A DNA stretch of 9,033 bases from CAZWXH01 sp964637725 (GCA_964637725.1 CAZWXH010000071.1:1-9033), one strand, 5' to 3'. Shown: positions 1-6,094, numbered from the stretch's first letter. Numbers and translations: made by a program. Notes: generated by a model from the letters alone, not told the origin.

Positions 1-374
1 GGATCAAAATTATTTTGATAGGGATTATTGCAGCTGTCTTGATTGGTGTTGTTTTAGGGCTTGTAATTAGTACAATACGTATTACATCAATGTGGTTTTA
101 CCTTATTGCTGCTTACTTGATAAGCAATATAGTTTCAAGAGTATCTGATATACATTCAAAACAGATGGGAATTCTTGCAGCTACTTTGGCAATTTTAAGT
201 TATATTGTTGTTAATATGACAATGATTTATTATCCTATGGTCAGTGCAGGAATACTTCTTTTTGGCCCAATTGATGTTTTTAAATTAGCCATTCAATCAT
301 TTATAAGTGGTAATATATTTACATCTATAATTGCATTAGTTGGTGTTTTTGTTGCTTATCAACAAGCACAATAG
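1..374 (+). CDS. Polytopic membrane protein, C-terminal part (5' end outside window)
   Basis: The reading frame is open to the left edge (the first whole codon begins at base 3), so this is the C-terminal end of a longer protein; 123 codons are visible before the TAG. The TTG at 15 could in principle be a start, but no ribosome binding site precedes it and the hydrophobic segment continues upstream of it. Four or five hydrophobic stretches can be seen: the first about 20 residues, a segment after the Ile-Arg-Ile-Thr-Ser loop, one around the Met-Gly-Ile-Leu stretch, and one or two near the C-terminus, which ends in Gln-Ala-Gln. Short polar loops carry Arg, Lys and Asp. No catalytic or transporter motif is recognisable and I cannot assign a family. 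It is probably an integral inner-membrane protein of unknown function. It is followed at once by a strong terminator shared with the converging cotJ operon. Confidence 0.75.
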   Translation, partial: IKIILIGIIAAVLIGVVLGLVISTIRITSMWFYLIAAYLISNIVSRVSDIHSKQMGILAATLAILSYIVVNMTMIYYPMVSAGILLFGPIDVFKLAIQSFISGNIFTSIIALVGVFVAYQQAQ

Positions 375-403
375 AAAACCTGAGGAATCATTCCTCAGGT
401 TTT
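375..403. terminator. Bidirectional intrinsic terminator between the membrane protein gene and cotJC
   Basis: A perfect 13-bp inverted repeat (375-387 with 391-403) surrounds a TCA loop. The outer A4/T4 pairs provide a T-tract on either strand. It begins one base after the TAG of the left gene, and its right arm overlaps the TAA stop of cotJC (402-404, minus), so one hairpin serves both converging transcripts. Confidence 0.9.
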
Positions 404-983
404 AGCATGTCTCTTTAAAGTCAGGTTGATAATATAATGATACATACTCTTCGTATAGTTCTTTAAATCTTTCATAATGAATAATTTCTCTTTGTCTTAA
501 AAACGATAACGGACCAAGCAAATCGGGGTTATCCGTTAAATCCATTAAATGTTCATAGATTGCTCTTGCTTTTTGTTCAGCAGCCATATCTTCAGCTATA
601 TCTGCAACAGGATCTCCTGTTACGGCAAAACAAGTGACACTAAAAGGAACACCATTAGCATCAACAGGATATAGTGATAGTCCATGCTCTGTATAATGAC
701 TTTCTAATCCTGCTGCTTTGATTTCCTCTAAGGTTGCATCTTTGGCTAATTGATAAACCATTGTTGATATCATTTCCATATGTGCCAATTCTTCAGTACC
801 GATATCGGTTAATAATGCTTTTCCCTTATCATCAGGCATTGTATACCTTTGTGTTAAATAACGTAATGTTGCACCTAATTCACCATTTGGTCCACCAAAT
901 TGAGTAATTATATACTTTGCCATTCTTAAATCCTTATTTCTGATTGAAATAGGGTATTGTAGTTTTTTATTATAAATCCACAT
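402..983 (-). CDS. cotJC: Spore coat protein CotJC, manganese-catalase-like
   Basis: This 193-residue protein resembles Bacillus CotJC (about 189 aa) from end to end, starting with the family's typical MWxYxKKLQYP opening. CotJC belongs to the manganese catalase/ferritin-like fold. Visible candidate metal ligands are E35 in the GEL-x3-LRYL segment, the E65-x2-H68 pair in TEELAHMEM, acidic residues 131-136 (EDMAAE), and the E166-x2-H169 pair in REIIHYERF. The four-helix di-metal site therefore looks intact, and peroxide breakdown in the spore coat is plausible by family. The protein is longer than its homologues at the C-terminus and ends in a cysteine. The ATG at 983 follows a strong AAAGGAGG, whose first bases overlap the stop codon of the upstream CotJAB gene, so the two are co-transcribed and probably translationally coupled. 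In B. subtilis the cotJ operon is under mother-cell SigE control. Confidence 0.95.
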   Translation of the reverse strand: MWIYNKKLQYPISIRNKDLRMAKYIITQFGGPNGELGATLRYLTQRYTMPDDKGKALLTDIGTEELAHMEMISTMVYQLAKDATLEEIKAAGLESHYTEHGLSLYPVDANGVPFSVTCFAVTGDPVADIAEDMAAEQKARAIYEHLMDLTDNPDLLGPLSFLRQREIIHYERFKELYEEYVSLYYQPDFKETC

Positions 984-998
984 AGCAATTTCCTCCTT

Positions 999-1421
999 TT
1001 ATTTTTGATATTCCCAAGGCCATGGACCTTGAACCCATTCAAATGGGATTTTGTTTGAACTGTCTTGGACTGTTAATGGACCATATTCTTTTTCAAATTC
1101 ATTTGTTGCTTGTTTTGCTTTTTTTGCATATTCATTGTACAATTGAAGCATCCTTTGGTTATTTGGATAGATATCTAGATACAGATTGATTTCATGAGCA
1201 ACAAAGTCATACATTTGGACTTCAAGCAATAGCTTTTGTCTTTTGTTTTCTGGTTGTAAGCAATAATTTGAAAAACCATTCCAAGACATATATAAGTTCT
1301 TAAAAAGATTTCCTAACATAATTGCTTCTTGTGGATCAAATAGCTTAGGATTCTTTTGACAAGATTCTCTTGTCATTGAATAAGGATTAAAGTAATTTTG
1401 ATTATCTTGAAAAACGTTCAT
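999..1421 (-). CDS. CotJA-CotJB fusion, spore coat assembly protein
   Basis: This is a 140-residue protein. Residues 62-138 match CotJB: an LxEVQMYDFVAHEINLYLD helix, a conserved NEYAKKAK stretch, an acidic FEKEYGPLT segment and the family-typical C-terminal PFEW-x2-GPWPWE. Residues about 28-52 (LFDPQEAIMLGNLF...LY) match the core of CotJA, whose hallmark is a PEEA-x3-GTLFPELY-like motif. In Bacillus, CotJA and CotJB are separate genes upstream of cotJC; here no separate cotJA is present and both regions lie in one frame. The start is the ATG at 1421 because an AAGGAGG (1427-1433) sits 5 nt upstream; the in-frame GTG at 1436 would put that Shine-Dalgarno inside the gene. By family it forms part of the spore coat and works with CotJC. 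The CotJB assignment is firm; the CotJA homology is by eye and less certain. Confidence 0.88.
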   Translation of the reverse strand: MNVFQDNQNYFNPYSMTRESCQKNPKLFDPQEAIMLGNLFKNLYMSWNGFSNYCLQPENKRQKLLLEVQMYDFVAHEINLYLDIYPNNQRMLQLYNEYAKKAKQATNEFEKEYGPLTVQDSSNKIPFEWVQGPWPWEYQK

Positions 1422-1426
1422 ATTTG

Positions 1427-1433
1427 CCTCCTT
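1427..1433 (-). promoter_or_regulatory. Ribosome binding site fixing the CotJAB start
   Basis: On the minus strand this reads AAGGAGG, 5 nt before the ATG at 1421. It shows that the longer in-frame GTG-initiated version (1436) is not the true start. Confidence 0.85.
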
Positions 1434-1455
1434 CACATTATCATATTCAAGTGTT

Positions 1456-1484
1456 TATTTATGTGTAAGGACAAATGTTTATGT
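1456..1484 (-). promoter_or_regulatory. Candidate SigE-type promoter for the cotJ operon
   Basis: On the minus strand ACATAAA (1478-1484) and CATAAATA (1456-1463) are separated by 14 nt. This fits the known SigE spacing and the general pattern (-35 KMATAWW, -10 CATAxxxT-like); the -35 differs at one position and the -10 keeps the CATA core. Initiation would fall about 28 nt before the ATG at 1421, leaving room for the ribosome binding site. B. subtilis cotJ is SigE-dependent, so the match is expected, but in AT-rich DNA such matches also arise by chance. Confidence 0.42.
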
Positions 1485-1503
1485 TCAGTTCATATTTGCA
1501 TAA

Positions 1504-1509
1504 TATAAT
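1504..1509 (+). promoter_or_regulatory. Possible -10 element for the flavodoxin-like gene
   Basis: A consensus TATAAT lies 24 nt before the ATG at 1534, giving a leader of only about 18 nt that still includes the ribosome binding site. No good -35 hexamer lies at the right distance; the best is TGTTCA at 1482-1487. The assignment is weak. Confidence 0.33.
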
Positions 1510-1533
1510 ATATAGGGTAAGGAAGGTGAACAT

Positions 1534-1959
1534 ATGAAAATTCAAGTCATTTATACTACTCATTGTAAAGATGCTAAATTATTAGCAGAAGATATGGCAA
1601 GATATGTTAAAACATATGCTAAACCTTTACAAGAATTTGATTTTAATGAAGATATTGATTTATTAGTTATAGGTTTTGAAGAATATCCATGCTTTAAAGA
1701 TAAAGAATTAGAGATATTTATTTCTCAGTTGTCTCGTGAACATATAAAAAATATCGCTTTATTTAATATTTTTTGTTTAAAAAGTAAACAAATGGAAAAA
1801 GTAATTCAATTATGTCAAAAACAAGATCTTCCATTAATGAGAGAAACGTATTCATGTAAAAGGGGAATGATTAAAAAACCTTGTTTAGATGATGATATGA
1901 TTTCTGGAGCAAGATGTTATATTGAAGATATGGTTAATATTTGTATTAATTATTATTAA
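1534..1959 (+). CDS. Small cysteine-rich flavodoxin-like protein
   Basis: This 141-residue soluble protein has the alternating strand/helix pattern of a flavodoxin-like fold. It shows an N-terminal beta strand MKIQVIYTTH followed by a helix with LAEDMARYV, then IDLLVIGFEEYP (a strand leading to the second cofactor loop), then IKNIALFNIF, and a SCKRG segment near 107-111. The N-terminal phosphate-binding loop of a typical flavodoxin (TxTGNT) is only loosely present as TTHCKDA, so FMN binding is uncertain. Eight cysteines (11, 53, 81, 94, 108, 117, 128, 137) are unusual for this fold and hint at disulfide or thiol chemistry; that is inference. The start ATG at 1534 follows GGAAGGTGA at 1521-1529. 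It is divergent from the cotJ operon and has its own terminator, so it forms a single-gene unit. A role in sporulation or redox balance is possible but unproven. Confidence 0.72.
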   Translation: MKIQVIYTTHCKDAKLLAEDMARYVKTYAKPLQEFDFNEDIDLLVIGFEEYPCFKDKELEIFISQLSREHIKNIALFNIFCLKSKQMEKVIQLCQKQDLPLMRETYSCKRGMIKKPCLDDDMISGARCYIEDMVNICINYY

Positions 1960-1960
1960 G

Positions 1961-1984
1961 AAAAGAGTTATATACTCTTTTTTT
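1961..1984 (+). terminator. Intrinsic terminator after the flavodoxin-like gene
   Basis: An 8-bp stem (AAAAGAGT 1961-1968 with ACTCTTTT 1974-1981) around a TATAT loop continues into a T-tract. It begins one base after the TAA stop. Confidence 0.82.
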
Positions 1985-1997
1985 GTTTTTATTAATG

Positions 1998-2006
1998 TGT
2001 TAGAAT
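1998..2006 (+). promoter_or_regulatory. Extended -10 promoter for the sulfhydrylase gene
   Basis: TG-T-TAGAAT (TG at 1998-1999, hexamer 2001-2006) has the extended -10 form. The region upstream is T-rich terminator tail with no clear -35. Transcription would start near 2013, giving a leader of about 20 nt. That is too short for an S-box or T-box, so no methionine riboswitch controls this gene from here. Confidence 0.5.
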
Positions 2007-2033
2007 ACTAAAAACAAAGGGGGATAAAAGATT

Positions 2034-3314
2034 ATGAAAGATTATCAATTTGAAACGTTACAAATACATGCAGGTCAAAAACCTGATCCTACAACAAAAG
2101 CAACTGGTGTGCCAATTTATTTATCAAATGCTTTTACATTTGATGATGCGAACCAAGCAAGAGATATCTTCGCGTTAGAAGAAGGAGGGTATTTTTACTC
2201 ACGTTTATCTAATCCGACTGTTGATGTTCTACAAACAAGGATGGCTGCATTAGAAGGTGGTTTTGGAGCAATCGCATTTGCATCTGGAACAGCTGCAATA
2301 ATGGGTACTATCATGACGATTTGTGAAGTTGGTGATGAAATCATTGCTGCTAACAATCTATATGGAGGAACAATCGGATCGTTATCTGGAACTATGACTC
2401 ATATGGGATTTAAAACTCATTTTGTTGATCCAAGAGATTTAGATAAAATCGAATCTTTAATTAACGATAAGACAAAAATGGTGTTTGTAGAATCAGTTGG
2501 AAATCCAAATGGTGATATGTTAGATTTTGATGCTATTAGTACAATTTGTAAGAAACATAAATTATTGTTTGTTGTAGATAATACTACACCAACACCATTT
2601 TTATTTAAACCAATCGAACATGGTGCTGATTTAGTTATTTATGCAACTACGAAATATATAGCTGGACATGGAAATGTTATGGGTGGAGTCGTTGTTGATA
2701 GTGGTAAATTTGATTGGCATAATGAAAGATATCCATTATTTACTTCACCAGATAAAGCTTATCATGACATTGTTTATGCTGACTTAAACGAAGGGGCATT
2801 TTGTACAAAAGCAATTGCTAAAACTTTAAGAGATTTAGGTGGTTGTATGTCTCCATTTACTGCATACTTAACTTTACTTGGATTAGAAACTTTATCATTA
2901 CGTATGGAAAGACATGTTGAAAATTCTAGAAAAGTAGCTAAGTTTTTAAAAGAATGTGATGATGTGGCTTGGGTGAGTTATGCTGAAGATGAAGATCATG
3001 AATCAAATCAACTATGTCAAAAGTATTTTCCTAATGGATTTGGTGGATTATTTACTTTTGGAGTTAAAGGTGGTTTAGAAGGAGGAAAGTGCGTTATTGA
3101 TAATATTCAATTATTTACGCATGTCACTAACTTTGCGGACTCAAGAAGTTTATTAACTCATCCAGCATCAACAACTCATGCTCAAATGAGTGAAGAGGAA
3201 AGATTAGCCGGTGGCGTTAAACAAGAGACAATTCGTATTTCAGTTGGATTAGAAAACGCTGATGATCTTATAAATGATTTAAAACAAGCGTTTTTAAAAA
3301 TAAAAAAAGTGTAA
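2034..3314 (+). CDS. metY: O-acetylhomoserine sulfhydrylase (aminocarboxypropyltransferase), PLP enzyme
   Basis: This 426-residue protein belongs to the Cys/Met metabolism PLP-dependent family and has the length typical of O-acetylhomoserine sulfhydrylases; cystathionine gamma-synthases are nearer 380. Such enzymes convert O-acetylhomoserine plus sulfide (or methanethiol) to homocysteine or methionine in the cytoplasm. Visible motifs are QIHAGQKPD at the N-terminus, YSRLSNPT (55-62, phosphate and substrate contacts from the neighbouring subunit), the ASGTAA loop (83-88), Y110 in NNLYGGT stacking on PLP, D182 in VVDNT pairing with the pyridine nitrogen, and the Schiff-base lysine K207 in ATTKYIAGHGN. 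The C-terminal LLTHPASTTH and ETIRISVGLE segments are also characteristic. The ATG at 2034 follows AAAGGGGGA. It appears monocistronic. A cystathionine gamma-lyase or methionine gamma-lyase activity cannot be excluded from sequence alone, but length and motifs favour MetY. Confidence 0.9.
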   Translation: MKDYQFETLQIHAGQKPDPTTKATGVPIYLSNAFTFDDANQARDIFALEEGGYFYSRLSNPTVDVLQTRMAALEGGFGAIAFASGTAAIMGTIMTICEVGDEIIAANNLYGGTIGSLSGTMTHMGFKTHFVDPRDLDKIESLINDKTKMVFVESVGNPNGDMLDFDAISTICKKHKLLFVVDNTTPTPFLFKPIEHGADLVIYATTKYIAGHGNVMGGVVVDSGKFDWHNERYPLFTSPDKAYHDIVYADLNEGAFCTKAIAKTLRDLGGCMSPFTAYLTLLGLETLSLRMERHVENSRKVAKFLKECDDVAWVSYAEDEDHESNQLCQKYFPNGFGGLFTFGVKGGLEGGKCVIDNIQLFTHVTNFADSRSLLTHPASTTHAQMSEEERLAGGVKQETIRISVGLENADDLINDLKQAFLKIKKV

Positions 3315-3335
3315 TCAATTGATTACATTTTTTTT
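3302..3335. terminator. Bidirectional palindromic terminator between metY and def
   Basis: A perfect 18-bp palindrome (3310-3327, centre AATT) is flanked by A7 on the left and T8 on the right, which can extend the stem and supply a T-tract for both strands. The metY stop (TAA 3312-3314) lies inside the stem and the def stop (3334-3336, minus) overlaps the T-tract, so both genes end within the terminator itself. Confidence 0.88.
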
Positions 3336-3903
3336 ATTCAACAATCATTGCATTTTGAATTGGATCAGTTGGGTGGTCTTTATCGATGTGATCATAGAAC
3401 AATTTTCCATCTAAATGGTCTAATTCATGTTGTAAACATATAGATAAAAAACCACGAGCAACTATTCTAACTTCTTTATCAGTTAAAGCATCATAAGCTT
3501 CAACTGTTATTTTAGCATGTCTAGGGACTAGACCTTCAACATCTTTATCAACACTTAAACAACCTTCACCATTTTTAAGATAAGATTTTTTTTCTGTATA
3601 AGAAATAACTTTAGGGTTTACTAAAGCATAATCAGTCGTGTTTTTTATATTTCCATCTTCATCAAAGTCGATGATATGTATAGCGCACATTCTTTTTAAG
3701 ACACCAAGCTGAACAGCAGCAATGCCAACGCCTGGACGTATTTGATATTTTTCAGAGATTTCTTCATCTTGTGAATTCACTAGAAATTCGTGCATATCTA
3801 GTATTAATTTTCTATCTTCTTTACTTAGAGGTAATTCAACAGGTAAAGAAACTTCTCTTATTAATGGGCTATCATCAAAAACTATATCTTTCATTAATAA
3901 CAT
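3334..3903 (-). CDS. def: Peptide deformylase
   Basis: Peptide deformylase is a metal-dependent hydrolase that removes the formyl group from the N-terminal methionine of new proteins at the ribosome. With the start chosen here it has 189 residues and all three signature motifs: motif 1 GVGIAAVQ (usually GxGLAAPQ, so Pro is replaced by Val), motif 2 EGCLS (metal-ligand Cys) and motif 3 QHELDHL (two His ligands and the catalytic Glu). An insert before motif 1, with EISEKYQIRPGVG, is typical of the longer Gram-positive type 2 enzymes such as B. subtilis YkrB. Three start codons lie close together: GTG 3912, ATG 3906 and ATG 3903. The ATG at 3903 is preferred because GAGGTGA (3909-3915) is 5 nt upstream and the resulting MLLMKDIV aligns with the MITMxxIV start of homologues. 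A possible -10 (TATTAT, 3925-3930 minus) lies upstream without a clear -35. Confidence 0.95.
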   Translation of the reverse strand: MLLMKDIVFDDSPLIREVSLPVELPLSKEDRKLILDMHEFLVNSQDEEISEKYQIRPGVGIAAVQLGVLKRMCAIHIIDFDEDGNIKNTTDYALVNPKVISYTEKKSYLKNGEGCLSVDKDVEGLVPRHAKITVEAYDALTDKEVRIVARGFLSICLQHELDHLDGKLFYDHIDKDHPTDPIQNAMIVE

Positions 3904-3941
3904 CATACTCACCTCACGAAAAATATAATATCATAAAAAAG

Positions 3942-3971
3942 AAAAATATGCTAGAAATCTAGCATATTTTT
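3942..3971 (-). terminator. Terminator of the YjcZ-like gene
   Basis: A 14-bp perfect stem (3942-3955 with 3958-3971) surrounds a 2-base core, so the real loop is GAAATC-like. On the minus strand it is followed by further T-rich sequence (complement of 3930s-3946). The TAG stop of the minus-strand gene (3959-3961) sits inside the stem, so the last codons of the gene form one arm. Confidence 0.85.
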
Positions 3972-4159
3972 GTACATCCACAGATAATGAGTAATAAGAA
4001 TACAACTAATACAATCGCAAACCAAGTGCTTCCGTTTCCAAAACCACCGCATCCACTCATAGATGGGTAAGATTGGCATCCACCGCAACCCATAGGGTTA
4101 CATGGGAAAGTAGGCATATAGCTGTTGCATCCGCATCCACCGTAGTTATAAGAGTTCAT
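3959..4159 (-). CDS. Cysteine-rich YjcZ-like small sporulation protein
   Basis: This 66-residue protein has two parts. Residues 1-45 are rich in Gly, Tyr, Ser, Asn and Cys with repeated Gly-Cys units (C9, C11, C20, C25, C28, C37). Residues 46-62 form one hydrophobic segment WFAIVLVVFLLLIICGC, ending Thr-Lys-Ile-Cys. The layout of a glycine/tyrosine-rich head followed by a single FAxIVVLFILLIIVG-like tail matches the YjcZ family of short spore-associated proteins, although typical members are shorter (roughly 25-50 aa) and poor in cysteine. Nine cysteines in 66 residues suggest disulfide cross-linking in the coat or metal binding; this is inference. The ATG at 4159 follows GAAAGGAGGGA, so translation is expected to be strong. 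It is a monocistronic minus-strand gene with its own terminator. No convincing sporulation-sigma promoter was found upstream. Confidence 0.75.
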   Translation of the reverse strand: MNSYNYGGCGCNSYMPTFPCNPMGCGGCQSYPSMSGCGGFGNGSTWFAIVLVVFLLLIICGCTKIC

Positions 4160-4229
4160 TAATATTCCCTCCTTTCAATTTAACATATTCATATATTTTA
4201 AATTTGCTAGTGTTTATACCCACTTCTTA

Positions 4230-4258
4230 TTTATTTTTTTTGTTATTTCATGTATAAT
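4230..4258 (+). promoter_or_regulatory. Probable SigA promoter of the UPF0223-ftsW-ylb-coaD operon
   Basis: A consensus TATAAT (4253-4258) is preceded at 17 nt by a weak TTTATT (4230-4235) in a long T-rich stretch. Initiation near 4265 gives a leader of about 20 nt before the ATG at 4286. The -10 is clear and the -35 poor. Confidence 0.5.
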
Positions 4259-4285
4259 AGATTAGAAAAAAGGATGTGAAATATA

Positions 4286-4546
4286 ATGTATGATTATCCA
4301 CTAGATCCTTCTTGGAATACAGAAGAGATAATTGGTGTTATGGCTTTATTTAATGCAGTAGAGAAAGCATATGAAGAAGGGATTTCTAAAGAAGAATTTA
4401 TGAATTGTTATCGTCAATTTATATCTATTGTTGATTCTAAAAGTGAACAAAAGAAAATAGATGATTCTTTTTTAAAGGTTTCTAATTATTCAATATATAA
4501 AGTATTTATGAGTGCAAAAGAAAATGATTGGATTGATATGCGATGA
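4286..4546 (+). CDS. UPF0223 family protein (YktA-like)
   Basis: This 86-residue protein matches the UPF0223/YktA family along its whole length. It shows the opening YPLDPSWNTEEIIxVMxLFxAVEKAYEEGI, the middle YRQFISIV followed by a charged SEQKKIDDSF, and a C-terminal YSIYKVFMSAKEN helix. The family is small, soluble and helical, widespread in Bacilli, and has no established function. The start ATG at 4286 follows AAGGATGTGA. Its stop overlaps the start of the next gene as ATGA (4543-4546), which implies translational coupling to the SEDS protein. It is the first gene of the operon that runs to coaD. Confidence 0.88.
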   Translation: MYDYPLDPSWNTEEIIGVMALFNAVEKAYEEGISKEEFMNCYRQFISIVDSKSEQKKIDDSFLKVSNYSIYKVFMSAKENDWIDMR

Positions 4547-5754
4547 TTTCACTATTCAGAAGAATTTTTAAAAGCAATGGAGTCGATAGAACGTTATACA
4601 TGTGTGTAGTTATTCTAACAATTTTTGGAATTGTTATGATAGGAAGTGCATCGATTGGACAAGTTGCATCAAGAGGAACATCATATGCAACTATTAATAT
4701 GGTTAAACAAATTGTATTTGTTTTAATCGGATATGGTTTTATGATCTTCTTTACACGTTGTTTTAGGCGAAACTGGATTACGGCTTCTTCAACTTGGATA
4801 TTTTACTTTATTGGTATAGTTGCTATGCTTGCATGTTTAGCATGGAGCACGAAAGGTTCATCTGCATGGATTAGATTTGGGACTTTATTTACTATCCAAC
4901 CCTCTGAATTTATGAAGATTGTTATGATTTTGTTTCTTTCATTTCATTTTGGTGAATTAGAAGAAATGTGCGTGATTCCTAAAAATATCACTAAAGAGAA
5001 AAGACATGAACTTTTTAAAAGAAAATTATGGTATTGTGTTGGTAGACCAATTGCTGCAATTCTTTTTGTTTTTGTTATTTGTGCATTTGTTCAAAGAGAC
5101 TTAGGAAGTGGTTTGATATTAGGATTTATATGCATGATTTTGTTTTTTGTGACACCAAAAATATATTATTCTAAATATAAAAAATTAGCCCTAATTTTAT
5201 TAGGAATCGGTATTGTCGTTGGATTGTTAGGAATAACTTTCATTTTAAAGCCTTATCAATTAGGGCGTATTTATACATGGTTAGCGCCCTTAAGTGATAC
5301 AACGGGATATGGTTGGCAAGTGTCTAATGCATTAGTTGCTTTTGCTAGTGGGGGACTGTTTGGTAGAGGCTTTGGTGCTTCAATTCAAAAAAATGGTTAT
5401 ATTCCAGAATCTCATAATGATATGATTTCTGCAATTATTTATGAAGAGTTAGGACTTGTTGGTTTTTTATTATTTCTCATTCCTTATTGTATTATTATTT
5501 ATAAAATGTTTAATTATGCTATGAAGATTCAAGATGTAAAAGGAAAAATTATTTTATATGGTATTGGTACATACTTCTTTATTCATTTACTAGTTAATGT
5601 AGGTGGTGTATCTGGATTAATTCCAATGACTGGTGTTCCTTTGTTATTAATCTCATCAGGAGGTTCTTCGACAATGGCTGCAATGATTGGTTTAGGGATT
5701 GCTCAATCAATTATTGCTAAGTATAATCGTGATACTTTAAAAGAACAATTATAG
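4543..5754 (+). CDS. ftsW: FtsW/SpoVE-type SEDS peptidoglycan glycosyltransferase
   Basis: This 403-residue polytopic membrane protein belongs to the SEDS (FtsW/RodA/SpoVE) family, which polymerises lipid II into glycan strands together with a class B penicillin-binding protein at the division site or spore septum. About ten membrane segments can be traced. Family signatures are the N-terminal GIVMIGSAS (29-37), the KGSSAWIRFG...IQPSEF segment (104-123), QRDLGSG (184-190), the large outer loop P-x6-GYGWQVSNALVAFASGGLFGRGFG (249-278), and PESHNDMISAIIYEELGL (288-305) with D293 at the position of the essential aspartate. The NVGGVSGLIPMTGVPLLLISSGGSS stretch (352-376) completes the pattern. A charged cytoplasmic loop lies at about 140-165. 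Placement just ahead of ylbD matches ftsW in B. subtilis, but SpoVE and FtsW cannot be told apart reliably by motif. The ATG overlaps the stop of the previous gene, whose translation probably feeds this one. Confidence 0.92.
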   Translation: MISLFRRIFKSNGVDRTLYMCVVILTIFGIVMIGSASIGQVASRGTSYATINMVKQIVFVLIGYGFMIFFTRCFRRNWITASSTWIFYFIGIVAMLACLAWSTKGSSAWIRFGTLFTIQPSEFMKIVMILFLSFHFGELEEMCVIPKNITKEKRHELFKRKLWYCVGRPIAAILFVFVICAFVQRDLGSGLILGFICMILFFVTPKIYYSKYKKLALILLGIGIVVGLLGITFILKPYQLGRIYTWLAPLSDTTGYGWQVSNALVAFASGGLFGRGFGASIQKNGYIPESHNDMISAIIYEELGLVGFLLFLIPYCIIIYKMFNYAMKIQDVKGKIILYGIGTYFFIHLLVNVGGVSGLIPMTGVPLLLISSGGSSTMAAMIGLGIAQSIIAKYNRDTLKEQL

Positions 5755-5785
5755 CGATATTGCATATTCTAATATAGGTGAGAAT

Positions 5786-6094
5786 ATGGAAATTAGTGAA
5801 TTTAAGTCTTTTATTAGAACGATTCCTTCAATTAAGGACGATGTTGTAAATGGTCGTTATACGTGGCAACAGTTGTATGAGTTATATGTCATGTATGGTG
5901 AAAATGATAAGTTTTGGGATTCTTATAGAAAGTCACAGCTTGATTTAAATGGGATCATGAGTATAGTAAAAAATGTTGATTTAGATGCCTTATCTAAGAG
6001 TTTTGATGGCATTCAAAAGGTATTAGATTTAGTGAGTGGATTTGTTGTGAAAGATACTAAAACTTCAAATACAAAACAGTGGTATGATGATTAA
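5786..6094 (+). CDS. ylbD: YlbD-family putative spore coat protein
   Basis: This 102-residue soluble, charged protein has the YlbD (spore coat-like) pattern. The N-terminus contains EFKSFIRTIPSIKDDVVNGRYTWQQLYELYVMYGENDKFWDSYR, resembling the FKxFIxxHPxLVxxVRxGxxTWQxxYEDWYLLGExDxxW core of Bacillus YlbD. A less conserved tail follows, with a helix of Leu and Val (IMSIVKNVDLDALSKSF, VLDLVSGFVV). It is somewhat shorter than the B. subtilis protein (about 130 aa). The start ATG at 5786 follows AGGTGAGA, 31 bases after the SEDS gene. The end overlaps the start of ylbE. The family is annotated as coat-associated but its molecular role is not established. Confidence 0.85.
   Translation: MEISEFKSFIRTIPSIKDDVVNGRYTWQQLYELYVMYGENDKFWDSYRKSQLDLNGIMSIVKNVDLDALSKSFDGIQKVLDLVSGFVVKDTKTSNTKQWYDD

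Noticed and set aside
1422..1436. GTG start for CotJAB at 1436
   Set aside because: The AAGGAGG Shine-Dalgarno would then be inside the coding sequence; ATG 1421 is placed correctly behind it.
1490..1518. SigE-like promoter (TCATATT, 14 nt, TATAGGGT) for the flavodoxin-like gene
   Set aside because: The -35 is a perfect match, but transcription would start near 1525, inside the ribosome binding site.
1985..2033. S-box or T-box leader ahead of metY
   Set aside because: The space between the preceding terminator and the start codon is about 50 bases with a predicted leader of about 20; no such structure fits.
3904..3912. GTG 3912 or ATG 3906 as the deformylase start
   Set aside because: The Shine-Dalgarno GAGGTGA overlaps the first and is only 2 nt from the second; ATG 3903 has proper spacing and matches homologues.
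3771..3962. 63-codon plus-strand open frame
   Set aside because: It lies antisense to the well-supported deformylase gene, has no ribosome binding site and no family features.
4160..4250. SigF/SigG/SigK promoter for the YjcZ-like gene (GTATAAA near 4213-4219, minus)
   Set aside because: No CATA-type -10 occurs at the right spacing; remaining matches are no better than expected in AT-rich DNA.
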